A stretch of 64,000 bases of DNA from NCBI GenBank assembly GCA_003439945.1, contig QVRM01006419.1, positions 62,001-126,000 on the forward strand, in the 5' to 3' direction. The DNA comes from Dermanyssus gallinae (taxonomy: Eukaryota; Arthropoda; Arachnida; Mesostigmata; Dermanyssidae). Made by a program: the position numbers and the translations under genes. Positions 43,155 to 53,400 of the stretch are shown here, piece after piece; position 1 is the first letter of the stretch, and each line of letters starts with the position of its first letter. The notes under the pieces are model-generated. The model was not told the origin of the DNA and did no database searches. It saw only the letters and a program-made list of their open reading frames with translations.

Positions 43155-43539
43155 GGATGGCTACAACAGAACTGCACCAGTATCCGAAGAGCTCGACTGC
43201 CAAAAAGGAAGTTTTCGCTGCCAGAGTCGCCTGCTCAGATTGTGCTCCGCTTTCCTTGACTACTGCGGGTCGCACCGAGTACGCATTTTATCACCCGCAC
43301 GCACACACGTTCTACACGCGTATTGTCCGCCAACCACAGGATTGCCAAAATGAGCGATGGCCGGCCGATCGAACTGCTGAGCGGAACAAAATGGGGCCGG
43401 GCCTGGCACTTTCCGGCGACAAGCTTCCTTTCAGTACTGAATTTGTCATAGCGATAACCGACGGCACATCTTCGCGCTGCGTGCTGAAGGCCAACTCGCT
43501 CGCTCGCCTTACCGCGGAGAGTTAGCTACACACATACTT
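40201..43539. other. trinucleotide-rich island
   Basis: Raised GC with GAA/GAC runs near 41350-41400, GAT/ATG runs near 41878-41935, GAAGAA near 42320, TA then GA dinucleotide tracts at 43108-43156, and AG-rich 40450-40670. ORFs to 187 codons occur on both strands in competing frames with acidic, basic or serine runs; none shows a domain. 42250-43080 is the most balanced in composition and could hold a host exon, but this cannot be decided by reading. Confidence 0.38.
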
Positions 43540-43580
43540 TAGAATTAAAAACAACCTCTTTAAAAAAGTTTTTAATTCTA
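43540..43580. repeat. perfect 13-bp hairpin
   Basis: TAGAATTAAAAAC (43540-43552) pairs exactly with GTTTTTAATTCTA (43568-43580) across a 15-nt loop. Confidence 0.88.
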
Positions 43581-43934
43581 GGTACTGGCTAACGTGGCCT
43601 GAACAGAATACGGTACACGCATGTCCAAATTTCGTAAATCAGAGCCGCAAGGCTTTTCGCGACAAACTCTCAGGCCACATTGCCTTCTGCTTAAACGCTA
43701 ATCATCGTTATTATCAGTTGTTTTGTTGACACGCTATTCTACAGGCAATCTGTCACAATTTATGTCAAGGTCATAATACCTATCGTTATAGCACCTGCAT
43801 CTGTAAAGTGTAACCACAATATTATAAACATACGCACATACTTATAATACAGATATATTTTCTTTTGCTGTATACCCATATCATATGGTACTTCTATATT
43901 GCCCATTGTCAACAATTCACCAAGGTATAAACTG
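43581..43934. other. no gene recognised; AT-rich spacer
   Basis: Nothing seen between the hairpin and the 3' end of the CR1-like remnant. Confidence 0.5.
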
Positions 43935-45760
43935 ATTGTTTTCAGCGTTTAGTTGATGACCATGATGAAGTGTATTTTCTAAGCGCCGACCCGCTCTGTA
44001 TTGCGGAGGTCCTGCAATAGTTTGTTTCATACTTTTGGCAGCATGCAAAAGAGCTAACATGCAGCTAGAGAGTGCTGCTTTAAGCTTAACCTGAATCTGG
44101 AAACCTTCAATTGGCCCTTATACCGCTGAGACTTGAAGGAAGTTAAATGAAGTTCGAATTCGCAATCTGGAGGTAGTTTTGCGTTTAACCACCAGGGTTA
44201 ACCATAAGGGCAAGCACGGCTAAATTGTAACGTGTCGGCTGATCGAGTTTGAATAGTACGGGTCTGCCGCGCCATCGCGGCACGCTGTCCCGACAAGACA
44301 GACCACTAATGGCTGGCATCTCATTGTTCTGGATCACCCGTAACGAGTGTAGGGCTCCCGGAGTAGGTTGCGCCCCATATAGTGATTCCGAATATGAAAT
44401 TTATATATATCTCTCTTCATATAATGATTCCTGACATTCGACCCAGCGCGGCTATCCCATTTCATGTACTCATAATGCGCAATACTGAAACAATTACTCC
44501 TCCGCTGAGAGGGATTGGCGCACCGCCCACTTGAAGGGATACATTACTCGTGTTTAGTTTCAGCCTTGATGTCTGCTGAGGAGTGTAAAACAAGACGGGT
44601 TTTGCGTTGGTCGAATTTACGATAAGGCCAAACTGTTTGAAATATCACATTGCCTTCTCAATACCCGCTTCCCGTATGCCTATGATTAACCTGCCGTTTG
44701 CCAAATTGGTTCTTAGAATGAAAATTGGTCGTGGTTAGGTATTCCGCGAGCTGCTTCCTAATATGTTTCTCAAAGACCTTAGATATGAATGACACCAGCG
44801 ATATTGGTCGATAGTTTTTAGGTTAGTTTCTATCGCCCTCGTTTTTGTATAGCGGGATTGCCGCTAATGTCTTTAGGCGTTCTAAAAACACCCTCATCTG
44901 ATTGAACGTATCCTGATGGACATGTTGCAGCTCGCAACTAGAGGGCCCGGAAACGCGCCGAATTAATTCAACTGTAATCGACCAGGCACGTTTCCCCAGG
45001 CTTCAAATGTAATTGAACTTTAAACTTTTTGCGGCGCAGTGCAACTCCTGAGCTGTGATTGCACTAAACGAAGATGCATTAAGCTCGGGGCTCCACATGC
45101 CGAAAATGGCGTCAGCCATTGTCTCCCGTAAGGGAAGCTCATCCGCAGTTTTACAACCGATTTAGGTGTAACACTCACTCAGTGTATCTATTACCTTCTG
45201 GGCCTCCCCGGGCATTTGGCCATCGACTAGCAGACGCTTTAGTATCGTGGCCTTTTTTTACAACGGCCGCAGATTATATTAAGAGACGCCCACAGTTATG
45301 GAGAACGATTACTGAGAGCTGCGAACTGTTTCTCGAAATGGGCGTCCCTTGACTTTTAGACCATCTGCTTATAATTTGCCTGCCACCGCCGCAGTGTCTC
45401 CTTGTCATCTACGGTCCGTTTTTAAAGCCACTGACAACGTGCTCTGTCAGCCACATGCCTTAGCTCAGCGAGTTTAAGGCCAAACCAAAGAGCATGATTT
45501 ACCGTTTTGGCTCGACGCCGCCTCAACGTTAAACGTTCGTCGTACAGGTATCGAAGCCCACTGTTGTACTATTCGTAAGCCTCATTGGGATCATCTGAGT
45601 CGAGAGCTAAGGACCAGTTTAGTCTGGAGACACCGTCTTTAAACCGTCCTAGGTCCTCGTCATTGTAGCCAGGGCAAGCCTAAGGTTTTGCCGCAAACTG
45701 TGGCAATTGCACCGTGCTGCCCGTCAGCATGATCTCCACTGAGCAGTGGTCGGGACTGAG
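43935..45760 (-). pseudogene. CR1/Jockey-like LINE ORF2, polymerase part, decayed
   Basis: The minus strand in order shows an endonuclease end with SPDHCSVEIML (about 45755-45715), the final SDH-type block. Next come GVSRLNWSLALDSDDPNEAY and RYLYDERLTLRRRRAKTVNH (45625-45510), RRWQANYKQMV (about 45390), and KNYRPISLVSFISKVFEKHI with RKQLAEYL (about 44835-44760). KNQFGKRQVNH stands for the QHGFR block. Then, after loss of the catalytic palm, FGLIVNSTNAKPVLFYTPQQ (about 44630) and LHSLRVIQNNEM with DSVPRWRGR (about 44370-44290) appear. These blocks match CR1/Jockey polymerases. Stops are frequent and the YxDD strand is deleted. Confidence 0.78.
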
Positions 45761-45764
45761 CACG

Positions 45765-46930
45765 GCCGCACTCAGAGACAGTCGTCGAGGGTCTCTCACC
45801 TCTGTGTGAATAGAGGCAATAGCCGCCCGACATCTGTCGCCGATGTGCTGGGTAAAGGTCGTTCCCGTATAGTGTAGTCTCAGACCCAAATACGGGAACG
45901 TCGCCGACAATTCGACGAATGGCACCGCGGTCCCGGTGGGCCACTACGATGTCATCCGCATACATGACGACGGCGTTTTTAAACTCCTCCCGTACATGGC
46001 GGGCTAGGTCTGCAATGAGCAAGGAGAATGCCAGGCAACTGAGAGGGTTCCCTTGAGGGGTCCCTACGTTTTGACTTAAGACAAAGATGTCCTCGCCCCT
46101 TACGTTTACTTCAAGGCGGTCTTCAGCAAAGAAGCTGGAGAGCACTCGTAGAAATGAACCACCCACCCCTTCTCCACAGTTGGAAGCACCCTCGAGATAA
46201 TCAACTTAGCAAAGATTTTCTTGAGAGTGCGTTCCGACGCGATACCCCGATAGAGATTTGGATCGTCTACATTGTCACCGTTTTTGCCCTTGAATAGCAG
46301 AGTAAGCCTGGCCTCGTGCCAAACCTGGGGTATGTGTCGCCCGCTGAGTATCTGATTAAACAGCTTACAAAGCTCCCCTGCTAAGACATCGGACGACTCA
46401 GCCCAATGTTCGTAATAGATCCTATCAGGACCACTACTCTTTTTCTTGGGTAGCCCGCGCAAGATCTGCACAACTTCTTCCACCGTAAACGGCGAATTCA
46501 TGTGGTGCTGCTCCAGAGTGAGCGGTTGCTTAATAACTGGGTTAGGCGTGGGGGCGTTTGCATTGAGCAGAAGGGCAGTAAAGTGCTGCCGCGACTGCTC
46601 CTTTGTCATGCTGTGCATGCTTTTGTTCAGCCGGCGAACAATGTAGACATGGGGTTCGCGCTCTGCTCTCTCAAGCAAACGAAACTCCTCTTTCTCATCA
46701 TACCGGCGCTTATTCTCTACAAGCAGTTTCTTGTTGGTTGCTCTATGTTGGGCATAGAGCGCCCAACGATCAGCAACTATCTGGGGGTCGGGGTGTAGAG
46801 CCCGTGCTCGGCGCAGGAGCCCCAATACTTCTCGACGTTTTAAGTAGCAGGCCTGTGTAAAACAGGGCCGCGCCCGTCTTTGTTTGTACTTCTTCTTGAC
46901 TACAGCCGCCTTTACAGTGGCCCCCAAAGC
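45765..46930 (-). pseudogene. reverse-transcriptase fragment nested in the CR1-like LINE
   Basis: A 273-codon frame (46927-46106) carries basic linker sequence (QRRARPCFTQACYLKRREVL), FTVEEVVQILRGLPKKKSSG with PDRIYYEHW, and HEARLTLLFKGKNGD then LYRGIA. A second frame (46166-45800) has QNVGTPQGNPLSCLAFSLLI and MYADDIVVAH with the intact YADD box, then FPYLGLRL and HIGDRC in a further frame. The block between (QHGFR to the first catalytic Asp) is deleted near 46150. It belongs to a different family from the surrounding CR1-like element, whose endonuclease resumes on both sides, so it is read as a nested insertion. Confidence 0.74.
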
Positions 46931-47770
46931 GTGGTTGGACCAACATGATCAATGCACAAGCTCAAAGAGAGAGCAGATCTGAGGTTTAAACGCGTTATCA
47001 TATTGACTGCATTCTCAAAACCATTGCTGGCAAGGTCCGAAATATACTTAACAGAGATAGAGTTCCCACCTAGCAGGTCAATGTTGGCGTCGCCCATAAG
47101 AGCACACGGCAAATCTCCAGTCGCTGGCAGAATTTTATCAAATATCTCTACGCGAGTCTTTCACAATCGTGCGCCATTAGATAATAGTCTAATGACATAG
47201 CCATCAAAGCCAGGGCGGCGGAGATGTAACCTTACGGCCCACACATTGCCGTCATCGCTCGACTTCATAGAGGTATTCATGAAGTCAAGTGCACAATGCG
47301 CATCTCCTCTTCTGCAGGTCTGCAGTCAGATATGGAACTATAGCCCTGGAAATCGTTAAGGGGTTCGTCAGCCTCCCCGAACCAAGTTTTTCCCTCTACG
47401 GCAACATCCTAGTCAACACGTGAGACGTCTATAAGGCCCATGAGTTCGTTGAACCTTGTCCCGGAACAAAGGTCCCTTGCGTTTACATGTAGACCTACAA
47501 AGCTGGTATAACCGTCAGATACGTCGTCAAGCGGCACCAGCTTACAGGCACGGGATTCCTTCAAACGCTCAATGCCCTCAAACAGTTTGTTCATAACAAT
47601 GCGAGGTGTGCCCAATACCAACGGGTCCAACGGGTGGTGAGCCTTCAGCGCTCGTCTGCCTACGGCGCCATAGTCAGCAAATAAAGGGCGCGCCTTGATC
47701 CCATTCTCTTCCCAATAACCACGGGATTTCAGTTGGCCAACGTCAGCAGTAGGGACCAGGATTTTGAGAA
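46931..47770 (-). pseudogene. CR1-like endonuclease part, 5' of the nested insertion
   Basis: The minus strand shows GLHVNARDLCSGTRFNELMG with LIDVSRVDV near 47490-47405 (start of the APE endonuclease), GKTWFGEADEPLNDFQGYSS in place of the ETW block, then MGDANIDLLGGNSISVKYIS (GDFNID-type block, about 47100-47035). ENAVNMITRLNLRS and CIDHV follow near 46950. It joins in order with the polymerase part at 43935-45760 once the nested fragment is ignored. Upstream sequence to 47770 (KARPLFADYG, RRALKAHHPLDPLVLGTPR) could be the end of ORF1. Confidence 0.75.
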
Positions 47771-47786
47771 AGCAGGGTCCAGTAGC

Positions 47787-47885
47787 GGCGGTGGCTTAGG
47801 CGGCTAACGCACCGTTCGAAACGGGGCGTTGCTATGGCAACCATGGTTGGCAAAACAATCGCAAGTTCGAGCCCCGGGCTTGCTC
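47787..47885 (+). repeat. tRNA-like segment, possible SINE head (family C)
   Basis: GGTGGCTTAGGCGGCTAACG fits box A, and GCAAGTTCGAGCCCCGGGCT fits box B with a T-arm (CAAG...CTTG). The two boxes are about 65-70 nt apart, longer than in a normal tRNA, and no cloverleaf of standard size can be drawn. It lies in the short space between the CR1-like element and the inverted LINE. Only one copy was found here. Confidence 0.5.
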
Positions 47886-47948
47886 GTTGTATTTGTTGGA
47901 CGTAGTTGTCATTGCCCTGCTGCTACACACATCTGCTGGGGAAAGCCA

Positions 47949-47961
47949 ATATAAATCCAGT
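47949..47961. repeat. 13-bp target-site duplication, left
   Basis: ATATAAATCCAGT; an identical copy is at 52662-52674. Confidence 0.92.
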
Positions 47962-48452
47962 GATTGATAAAAGTGGGGACAGTGGAGGGACTGATGATCC
48001 AGCATCCGAAGTCCGATAGCGTTTCTCTAAGGGCTGTCGTGCGGCTCGAGGTGGGCCGATCTAAGCGAGCGTGAAAGTCTCCACAGACTACGAGCGGGAC
48101 TGCGGCAGGCATTCCGCGTAAGCCGCTAAGAAGCCTCTCCACCATAGTCAAAGTCAAAGAACATATGCCGCCACGATGCTTATACTCTGGTTATATAGAG
48201 CAATGACGTTATCTTCGGCGAGTGCAACATGGAGGTCCCCGACTCGATGATTGTAGAAGATTGACACTCCACCGCTGGGTCGGCCGGCGCCTGCTTCTTT
48301 CTGGGCCAGGGAGTGGATGGGATAGAGGCAAGGCAGAGAAAATGCTTAAGTGGCCCACGTCTCCGTCAGCACTAAAATATCTACGCCCTCAAGAGCTGTC
48401 GGTGAGAGGAGTGATAGAGTGTCAGCACCCTCGCAGTTCCATAGAGCAATTC
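47962..48452 (-). pseudogene. APE endonuclease, N-terminal and middle part of ORF2 (inverted half)
   Basis: Right after the ORF1 stop, in another frame, the minus strand gives RIALWNCEGADTLSLLSPTA and VDILVLTETWAT with the catalytic ETW block. After two frame breaks come LVVCGDFHARLDRPTSSRTT (GDFNA with Asn read as His) and ISPSTVPTFINH, where the inverted half ends. The remaining endonuclease strands continue on the plus strand at 50250. Confidence 0.8.
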
Positions 48453-49994
48453 TTAGTGATTCGGTTTGGGCCGACCTCTGTTTCGTGCATGTCCGCGGCC
48501 ATTGCGCTGAAATGCAGCGTTGTGGGGCGCGGGGTCCTTGGCCTGTAATGCTTCGAGGGCTTGTGTAAGAAACGCCTTCAGGGAGGGTGGAGGTGGGGCA
48601 CGGTAGATCGCGTTCTCCTCCTTGCGTTTCGCTGGCCTGTTGTTGGGTGGGTTCGGAGTATGGCGGTGTCCTCTTCGGGGGTAGGCACGGTCGTGTAGAC
48701 CAAACTCTGGATGCGTTGAGCTTATCCGAGCATGCGAGGTCTGGCTGCTCAAGCGACGCTGATTCGAAGGTCCATGGGGATTTTCCGGCTGCACGACTGT
48801 TGCCTCTGCCAGCGCTCTGCTCACCTTTGTTCCAGTTTTTAAAATCTTCACTCCTAAAAAATATTTAATTCTTCTTGCTACAATAGCAGTGATCTTTCCA
48901 GCGATTTCGCCTTTGTAGCTATATCGGCCGCTTAAGACAACTTCGCGCTGGGCGAGTGTCAGCGGGAACGCTGAGAAGGTGGCCTCGTCCATAGACGCCT
49001 TTCGAGCAAGGTCGTCGTTGGCTGCTTTGCAGTCCGCAGAAAATAGAGGCACAGACAGCACATGAAGTTCAGATTCGGCGTGACTACGCTTCAATCTTGC
49101 ACCGAAGGCTTCTACAGCTGATACGTACGATTCCTTCTCAAACTCCATACACTCATGGTATCCAGCGTGAAGGAACACTGCTACTGGTCCACAAGTGAGA
49201 TTGATTTGTTTCTCTGCCTCCTCGATAATACACTGCACATCCATCCTCGGCGTTGAGCGTACCGTTATCGGTGTATTTTTGGAAAATAGATCCCTCAATG
49301 CTGGTCTCAAAGTCTCAACTATGCGGTCTCCTATTACCAACACTGTCTTCTTCGACCGTCGAGTGAGAGCTTGGGTGGAGCTCTGACCGGCGCCAGGCAG
49401 TTCTGCATCCGGTGCGGGCATAGGCACCAACGTCCGTGCTTTCTTTACCTCCGCTAATTCTTGTTCTAGAACCCGCAAACGATGAAACAGAAATGAAACA
49501 CATCCCATTGCTTCGTTGCTGAAGGAACATGTATCCAAGCAGTTCATAAAACGTTCGATCGACCAATCCGCGCACTCCATATCGCACACTCGGCATAGCC
49601 ATTTGGTTGGCGCGTTAACGGTTGGGTCCGTTTCGTCACTGGCCCTGCATTCAGCATGAAACACCCTGCTGCATCTAGAGCAGCACAAAAAGGGACCGCC
49701 TTCAACAATTACTGCACATCTTGCGCAATCTTTAGTTTTGGGGCCGCATAGTAGAACGTCTTTGGCGCGCGGTTCTAGGCCCGGTGACAGTTGACGTTTC
49801 TGTCCACATATGTTCGCTGAAGTCATATGTTGGCTATGACTGGTCGAAACATGTGTTTGCTGCTCTTGCTTATGTTGTGATTCTGAGTCACCCTCACACT
49901 CCATTCTGTTTGGCATGTGCCTAGGTTGCAAATGGCAACGATTCTTAATTAGCGAAACGGGGCGTAATTGACGGAGGGAACACCGAGAAATCAC
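48453..49994 (-). CDS. LINE ORF1 protein with PHD finger and SGNH-esterase-like domain, intact
   Basis: 513 codons without a break, the best-preserved protein in the window. ORF1 proteins bind element RNA and chaperone it. Residues 1-85 are polar and probably disordered; Met27 or Met31 could be the real start. A PHD finger follows with C90, C93, C105, C108, H113, C116, C134 and C137 in C4HC3 order (CARCAVIVEGG, CCSRCSRVFHAEC, WLCRVCD). Residues about 163-187 can form a coiled coil (HRLRVLEQELAEVKK). Residues about 215-395 resemble the GDSL/SGNH esterase fold (KTVLVIGDRIVETL, VAVFLHAGYHECMEF, SGRYSYKGEIAGKITAIVAR), but the usual Ser, Asn and His positions read Arg, His and Tyr. The tail is basic (RRGHRHTPNPPNNR, NGRGHARNRGRPK). 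PHD plus esterase is the ORF1 plan of CR1/L2-group LINEs. The fold match is by motif only. Confidence 0.8.
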   Translation of the reverse strand: MISRCSLRQLRPVSLIKNRCHLQPRHMPNRMECEGDSESQHKQEQQTHVSTSHSQHMTSANICGQKRQLSPGLEPRAKDVLLCGPKTKDCARCAVIVEGGPFLCCSRCSRVFHAECRASDETDPTVNAPTKWLCRVCDMECADWSIERFMNCLDTCSFSNEAMGCVSFLFHRLRVLEQELAEVKKARTLVPMPAPDAELPGAGQSSTQALTRRSKKTVLVIGDRIVETLRPALRDLFSKNTPITVRSTPRMDVQCIIEEAEKQINLTCGPVAVFLHAGYHECMEFEKESYVSAVEAFGARLKRSHAESELHVLSVPLFSADCKAANDDLARKASMDEATFSAFPLTLAQREVVLSGRYSYKGEIAGKITAIVARRIKYFLGVKILKTGTKVSRALAEATVVQPENPHGPSNQRRLSSQTSHARISSTHPEFGLHDRAYPRRGHRHTPNPPNNRPAKRKEENAIYRAPPPPSLKAFLTQALEALQAKDPAPHNAAFQRNGRGHARNRGRPKPNH

Positions 49995-50249
49995 AGAGAA
50001 ATCGTACGTAAGAGCAACCGAGTCGGTTTATCGTGAACTTAGCAATTCTGACTGACTGCGATTTGTCGTGAAATAATTAGTGACAGTGGCACCAAACTAA
50101 GTACGAGAGCAGAAACAACCGATTGACACACAGCGCGTCATGGATTGCTAAGGTAGTTCGGTGTTAGATAACAAAAACACGGAGCACTCACGGAACACGA
50201 CCGCACTGTTCGAACGCAAACACAACTGATGTCTTTTTTTTTTTTTTTC

Positions 50250-52533
50250 AATCACAATGGAAGCTCTGTAATTGACGTGTTTGCAACAAACGTGAAGGTT
50301 AACAAGGTGAAATTTGTCGGGACTAATCACTCGCTAAGAGAGGGTGCCCATATTAGGTCGCACATTCCAGTTGCAATAGACCTTCAACTACATTCTCTGG
50401 TGTCGTTTACCAAGAGGGAAAAGCCGTTGCCACGCAGCCTAAGTAGGGATGCGCTCCACCGGCGCGTTCATGAGGTTCTACCCGTACCAGTATCTCTTGA
50501 TGTTGAGACGTACGCTCAACAGCTCGTAGATATTATAAAGTCTTCAGTCACCCCAGTGCATTGCCGACCGAACTCACGTCCGTGGTACGATCGACTCTGT
50601 GTCCTGGCAAAAAGAGCTCAAAATGCATCAAGGCACCTGGCGAGTGCTTACCCCACTATGACACCGCTGGCTGCCTATCTCAAGACCATATGTAGAAAAA
50701 CTTACGTCACTCAACGATTAAAGTACCTCGAGAAAGCTGAAACTTCTCTCCTCCGAGAGGCAGAGCACCTACCTCATAAGTGGCTCACTCGTAGTGACCT
50801 CACTCCCTGCCCGCTTAACTCCTCACAATTAATCAATCACTTCGCAGGAATGTTTAGGGCCAGCGACTCTATACCCAGAGAACCCTGGTTGATCGACGCG
50901 GCCTGGAATGAGGTCAGTCTCAGCGAACGACAGCGTCTAGAGACCGCCTTTACGGTGGAAGACGTGATTCTCGCTCTCCAGGGTTTAAAGAACAACAAAA
51001 CAGCGGGCCCTGAAAAGTGAGGAACGAGCATCTAAAGAACGCATCTATCTTGGCTCCATGCTGGACGGCACTGTTCAACGAATGCCTCCGTGCTGGCATT
51101 ATTCCGTCCCAATGGCTCGATGCTACACTGCTCGTCATCCCTAAAGGTAAAGGTGACCCAACCCAGCTGACCTCCTGGCGCCGTATAGCGAAAAAGAGCA
51201 CATGTTACAAGTTGCTCTCGTCGCTGCTCACCAGAAGACTAAATCGGTTTCTAGAGATGACTGATGCTATTCCAACTGAACAGCACGGTTTCCGACAGAA
51301 TCGCTCTACGATTACGGCATGCGCCAATCTGCTGCGGACTATCAGGGAGACTCAAGCAAGATCCCAACCCCTGTACGCCGTATTCGTCGATTTTAAAGCC
51401 GCCTTCGACTCGGCGCCCAGAGACATTATTCTGCGAATTCTGGCCGAGGTTGGCGTCCCTCCTGCCCTTCTCAACCTTTTGATGGCCATCCTGCAAGGCA
51501 ATAAAATCAGTGTCAAAACGGTGTGTGCAAATTGCCCCCTTTTCTCCAGACTACGGGCGTGGCGCAGGGCGACAACTTGAGTCCGTTACTCTTCTCCGTC
51601 CTTATAAAGGACCTACCCGCGAAAATTCGGGGTCTAAGAAATCTGGTAGAGGTGATCTTGTACGCAGATGATCTCGTCATCTATGGGAAAAGTCGCTTTC
51701 AGGTTCAACAGGCCCTAGCCAGACTTCACGCGGTCACATCTGAGCTTAGACTAACTGTAAATCTGACAAAGACAGTGGCCATGAAGTTTAGAAGAGGCGG
51801 GCGATTAGCTGCTAACGATGGACTTCGTTTGGCCGGTTTTGACCTTCCCTACATTAGTAGGTTTCCCTACTTGGGACTGCTTCTCACGTCGAACGGCCGA
51901 TGTTTCCTGTAGCATATCAAGGAAAGATGCAGAAAGGCGCTAGTAGCAATGACTACAATTAGAAAACCGCAGCTGCTGTCCATCCTAACGGCACTGAGAC
52001 TGTTCGATCTAAAGATTGCTCCAATGGCCGCCTACGGCATCGAAATAATATAGAACGATCTCACCCCAGCCAGCCTTGAGCATCTTATTAGTCTGAAGGC
52101 AGCTTACCTCAAGCGTGTCCTGGGCCTCCATCGTTCAGCCCGAAATCGACTTGTCTATCTCCTCACGGACACCCCCCTATTCGTCGAGGAGCTAAGACGA
52201 CGTTTTGACTTGCCCTCATCTTCCAACTACGTCAACGTTCTCAAAACGTGGGAGTGCAAGTTTGCGGAAATCGATGCGGATTTCTTTAGCACAGGAGCGA
52301 TGCAAAACCAGGCATGGAAAGGGCCGAGCCGATCTAACCGCCACGTGGTGACTAGATTCGCCGTGCATGGTTTCCACCACGTGCTGTGCGCGACAGCTGT
52401 GTTCCATGATCCCTCGGACTCGTGTGTGTGTCAACGCTGTAAACTACCTTGCGGTAGATACCATGCTGCCTCCTGCACCCTAGTCCCGTCTCTAGCTAGT
52501 CTAGACGACCAACCTCGCGTCGTAGCTTCATAG
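50250..52533 (+). pseudogene. LINE ORF2, endonuclease end and reverse transcriptase (direct half)
   Basis: It starts at NHNGSSVIDVF and SHIPVAIDL (last endonuclease strands), then a linker (KTYVTQRLKYLEKAETSLL), FTVEDVILALQGLKNNKTAG with PEK, and LDATLLVIPKGKGDPTQLTS and WRRIA. QHGFRQNRSTITACANLL, YAVFVDFKAAFDSAPRD (catalytic Asp) and GVAQGDNLSPLLFSVLI come next, then YADD at 51661-51672, SRFPYLGLLL, and a cysteine-rich end (CVCQRCKLPCGRYHAASC). Frameshifts occur near 51018 and 51550; stops occur at 51910 and about 52051. The catalytic residues are all present. It is 5'-truncated here only because the upstream part is inverted. Confidence 0.86.
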
Positions 52534-52661
52534 CTTTTTTATCTATTATTTTATAAGTCCAAATGTGTGTATGTATACATATGCATATATTTTAACTGTA
52601 CTTTTTCTACACAACATGTGTGATAATAAATCTGACATTTCGGATTCAAAAAAATATATAT

Positions 52662-52674
52662 ATATAAATCCAGT
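52662..52674. repeat. 13-bp target-site duplication, right
   Basis: ATATAAATCCAGT, identical to 47949-47961, directly after the A/TA-rich 3' end of the LINE. Confidence 0.92.
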
Positions 52675-52889
52675 ACGAGAACGCGATGACGATAGATGCA
52701 TTTAGACGATATCGTGCCACAGGCAACTTAGCCCATTACGAGCGTCTGAAATGTAGTTGTCGGAGCGTTAAAAAAGACCTTGTATGTTTTGGTTTGATTT
52801 CTTAAATTAAAAGTGCTACAACTCGACTCAAACTCTTATAAAGACTACGTAAATGATATTAAAGCCCCATCGATTGCAAAACTTAGGGG

Positions 52890-53400
52890 CAAATAGAGAA
52901 ATTATGGAGACGGAAACGACGCAAATATCCCAAACCCCCTTTCCAAGAGAAGCTTATGAGGAGTTCGTAGGCAAAGGTACTAAAAGGAGAGAAAGAAAAT
53001 GAAGAAAGGTGCTTTTGAAAGGCTCAGGAGAGCTAAACGTCAGCTTGCCATACGAGTTAATCAGAAGCAGATTAAGTGATTCTGAATGATATGGGTCCGC
53101 AGGTGTTGGGGCAAAACACGTCAAGCGTTGGAAAAACCCATAACCCCGGCCAAGTAACCCAAGCGGCTCTCGCTACTTCTCCTGATGTCCCATAGTACTG
53201 TTATATGGAGACCTGGGCCATCAAAAAGTAAAGCTTAAGCAGAGGAGATGCTCTTAGTGGTATGAGTTTCAGCGGGTTAACATCCATCCGGTGGGGTCGA
53301 GTTCCACACTGCTCGAAACGGGAAGTGGGGGGGACACTTCTTATTCCCTACTTACAGCAATATTTAGCCCTTTTTTAAAAACGAACGCAGATACGAGTTA
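52890..53400 (+). repeat. dispersed ~500-bp repeat, copy 1
   Basis: It matches 58795-59330 in the same orientation. Shared blocks include GGAGACGGAA, a CACGTC(A/G)A(A/G)CGTTGG segment, CTTCTCCTGATG, and CAGCGGG(T/C)TAACATCCATCC with GGGGTCGAGT(T/G)CC and CACACTGCTCGA. The GGGGTCGAGTTCC piece resembles box B and an upstream CTTAGTGG resembles box A, so the 3' part may be tRNA-derived. Between blocks the copies are strongly diverged. Confidence 0.72.

Larger units (their letters stand above)
47962..52661. mobile_element. single LINE with inverted 5' half (twin priming), ~4.7 kb
   Basis: A perfect 13-bp direct repeat flanks the whole interval. The left part (47962-50231) is on the minus strand and contains the element start, ORF1 and most of the endonuclease. 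It stops in the endonuclease at sequence encoding PTFIN. The right part (about 50250-52661) is on the plus strand, starts in the endonuclease at NHNGSSVID, and runs through the reverse transcriptase to a short A-rich 3' end. The two break ends overlap by CAATC, so the parts are complementary halves of one element. T residues at 50232-50249 lie at the junction. This is the structure left by twin priming during target-primed reverse transcription. Confidence 0.85.
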
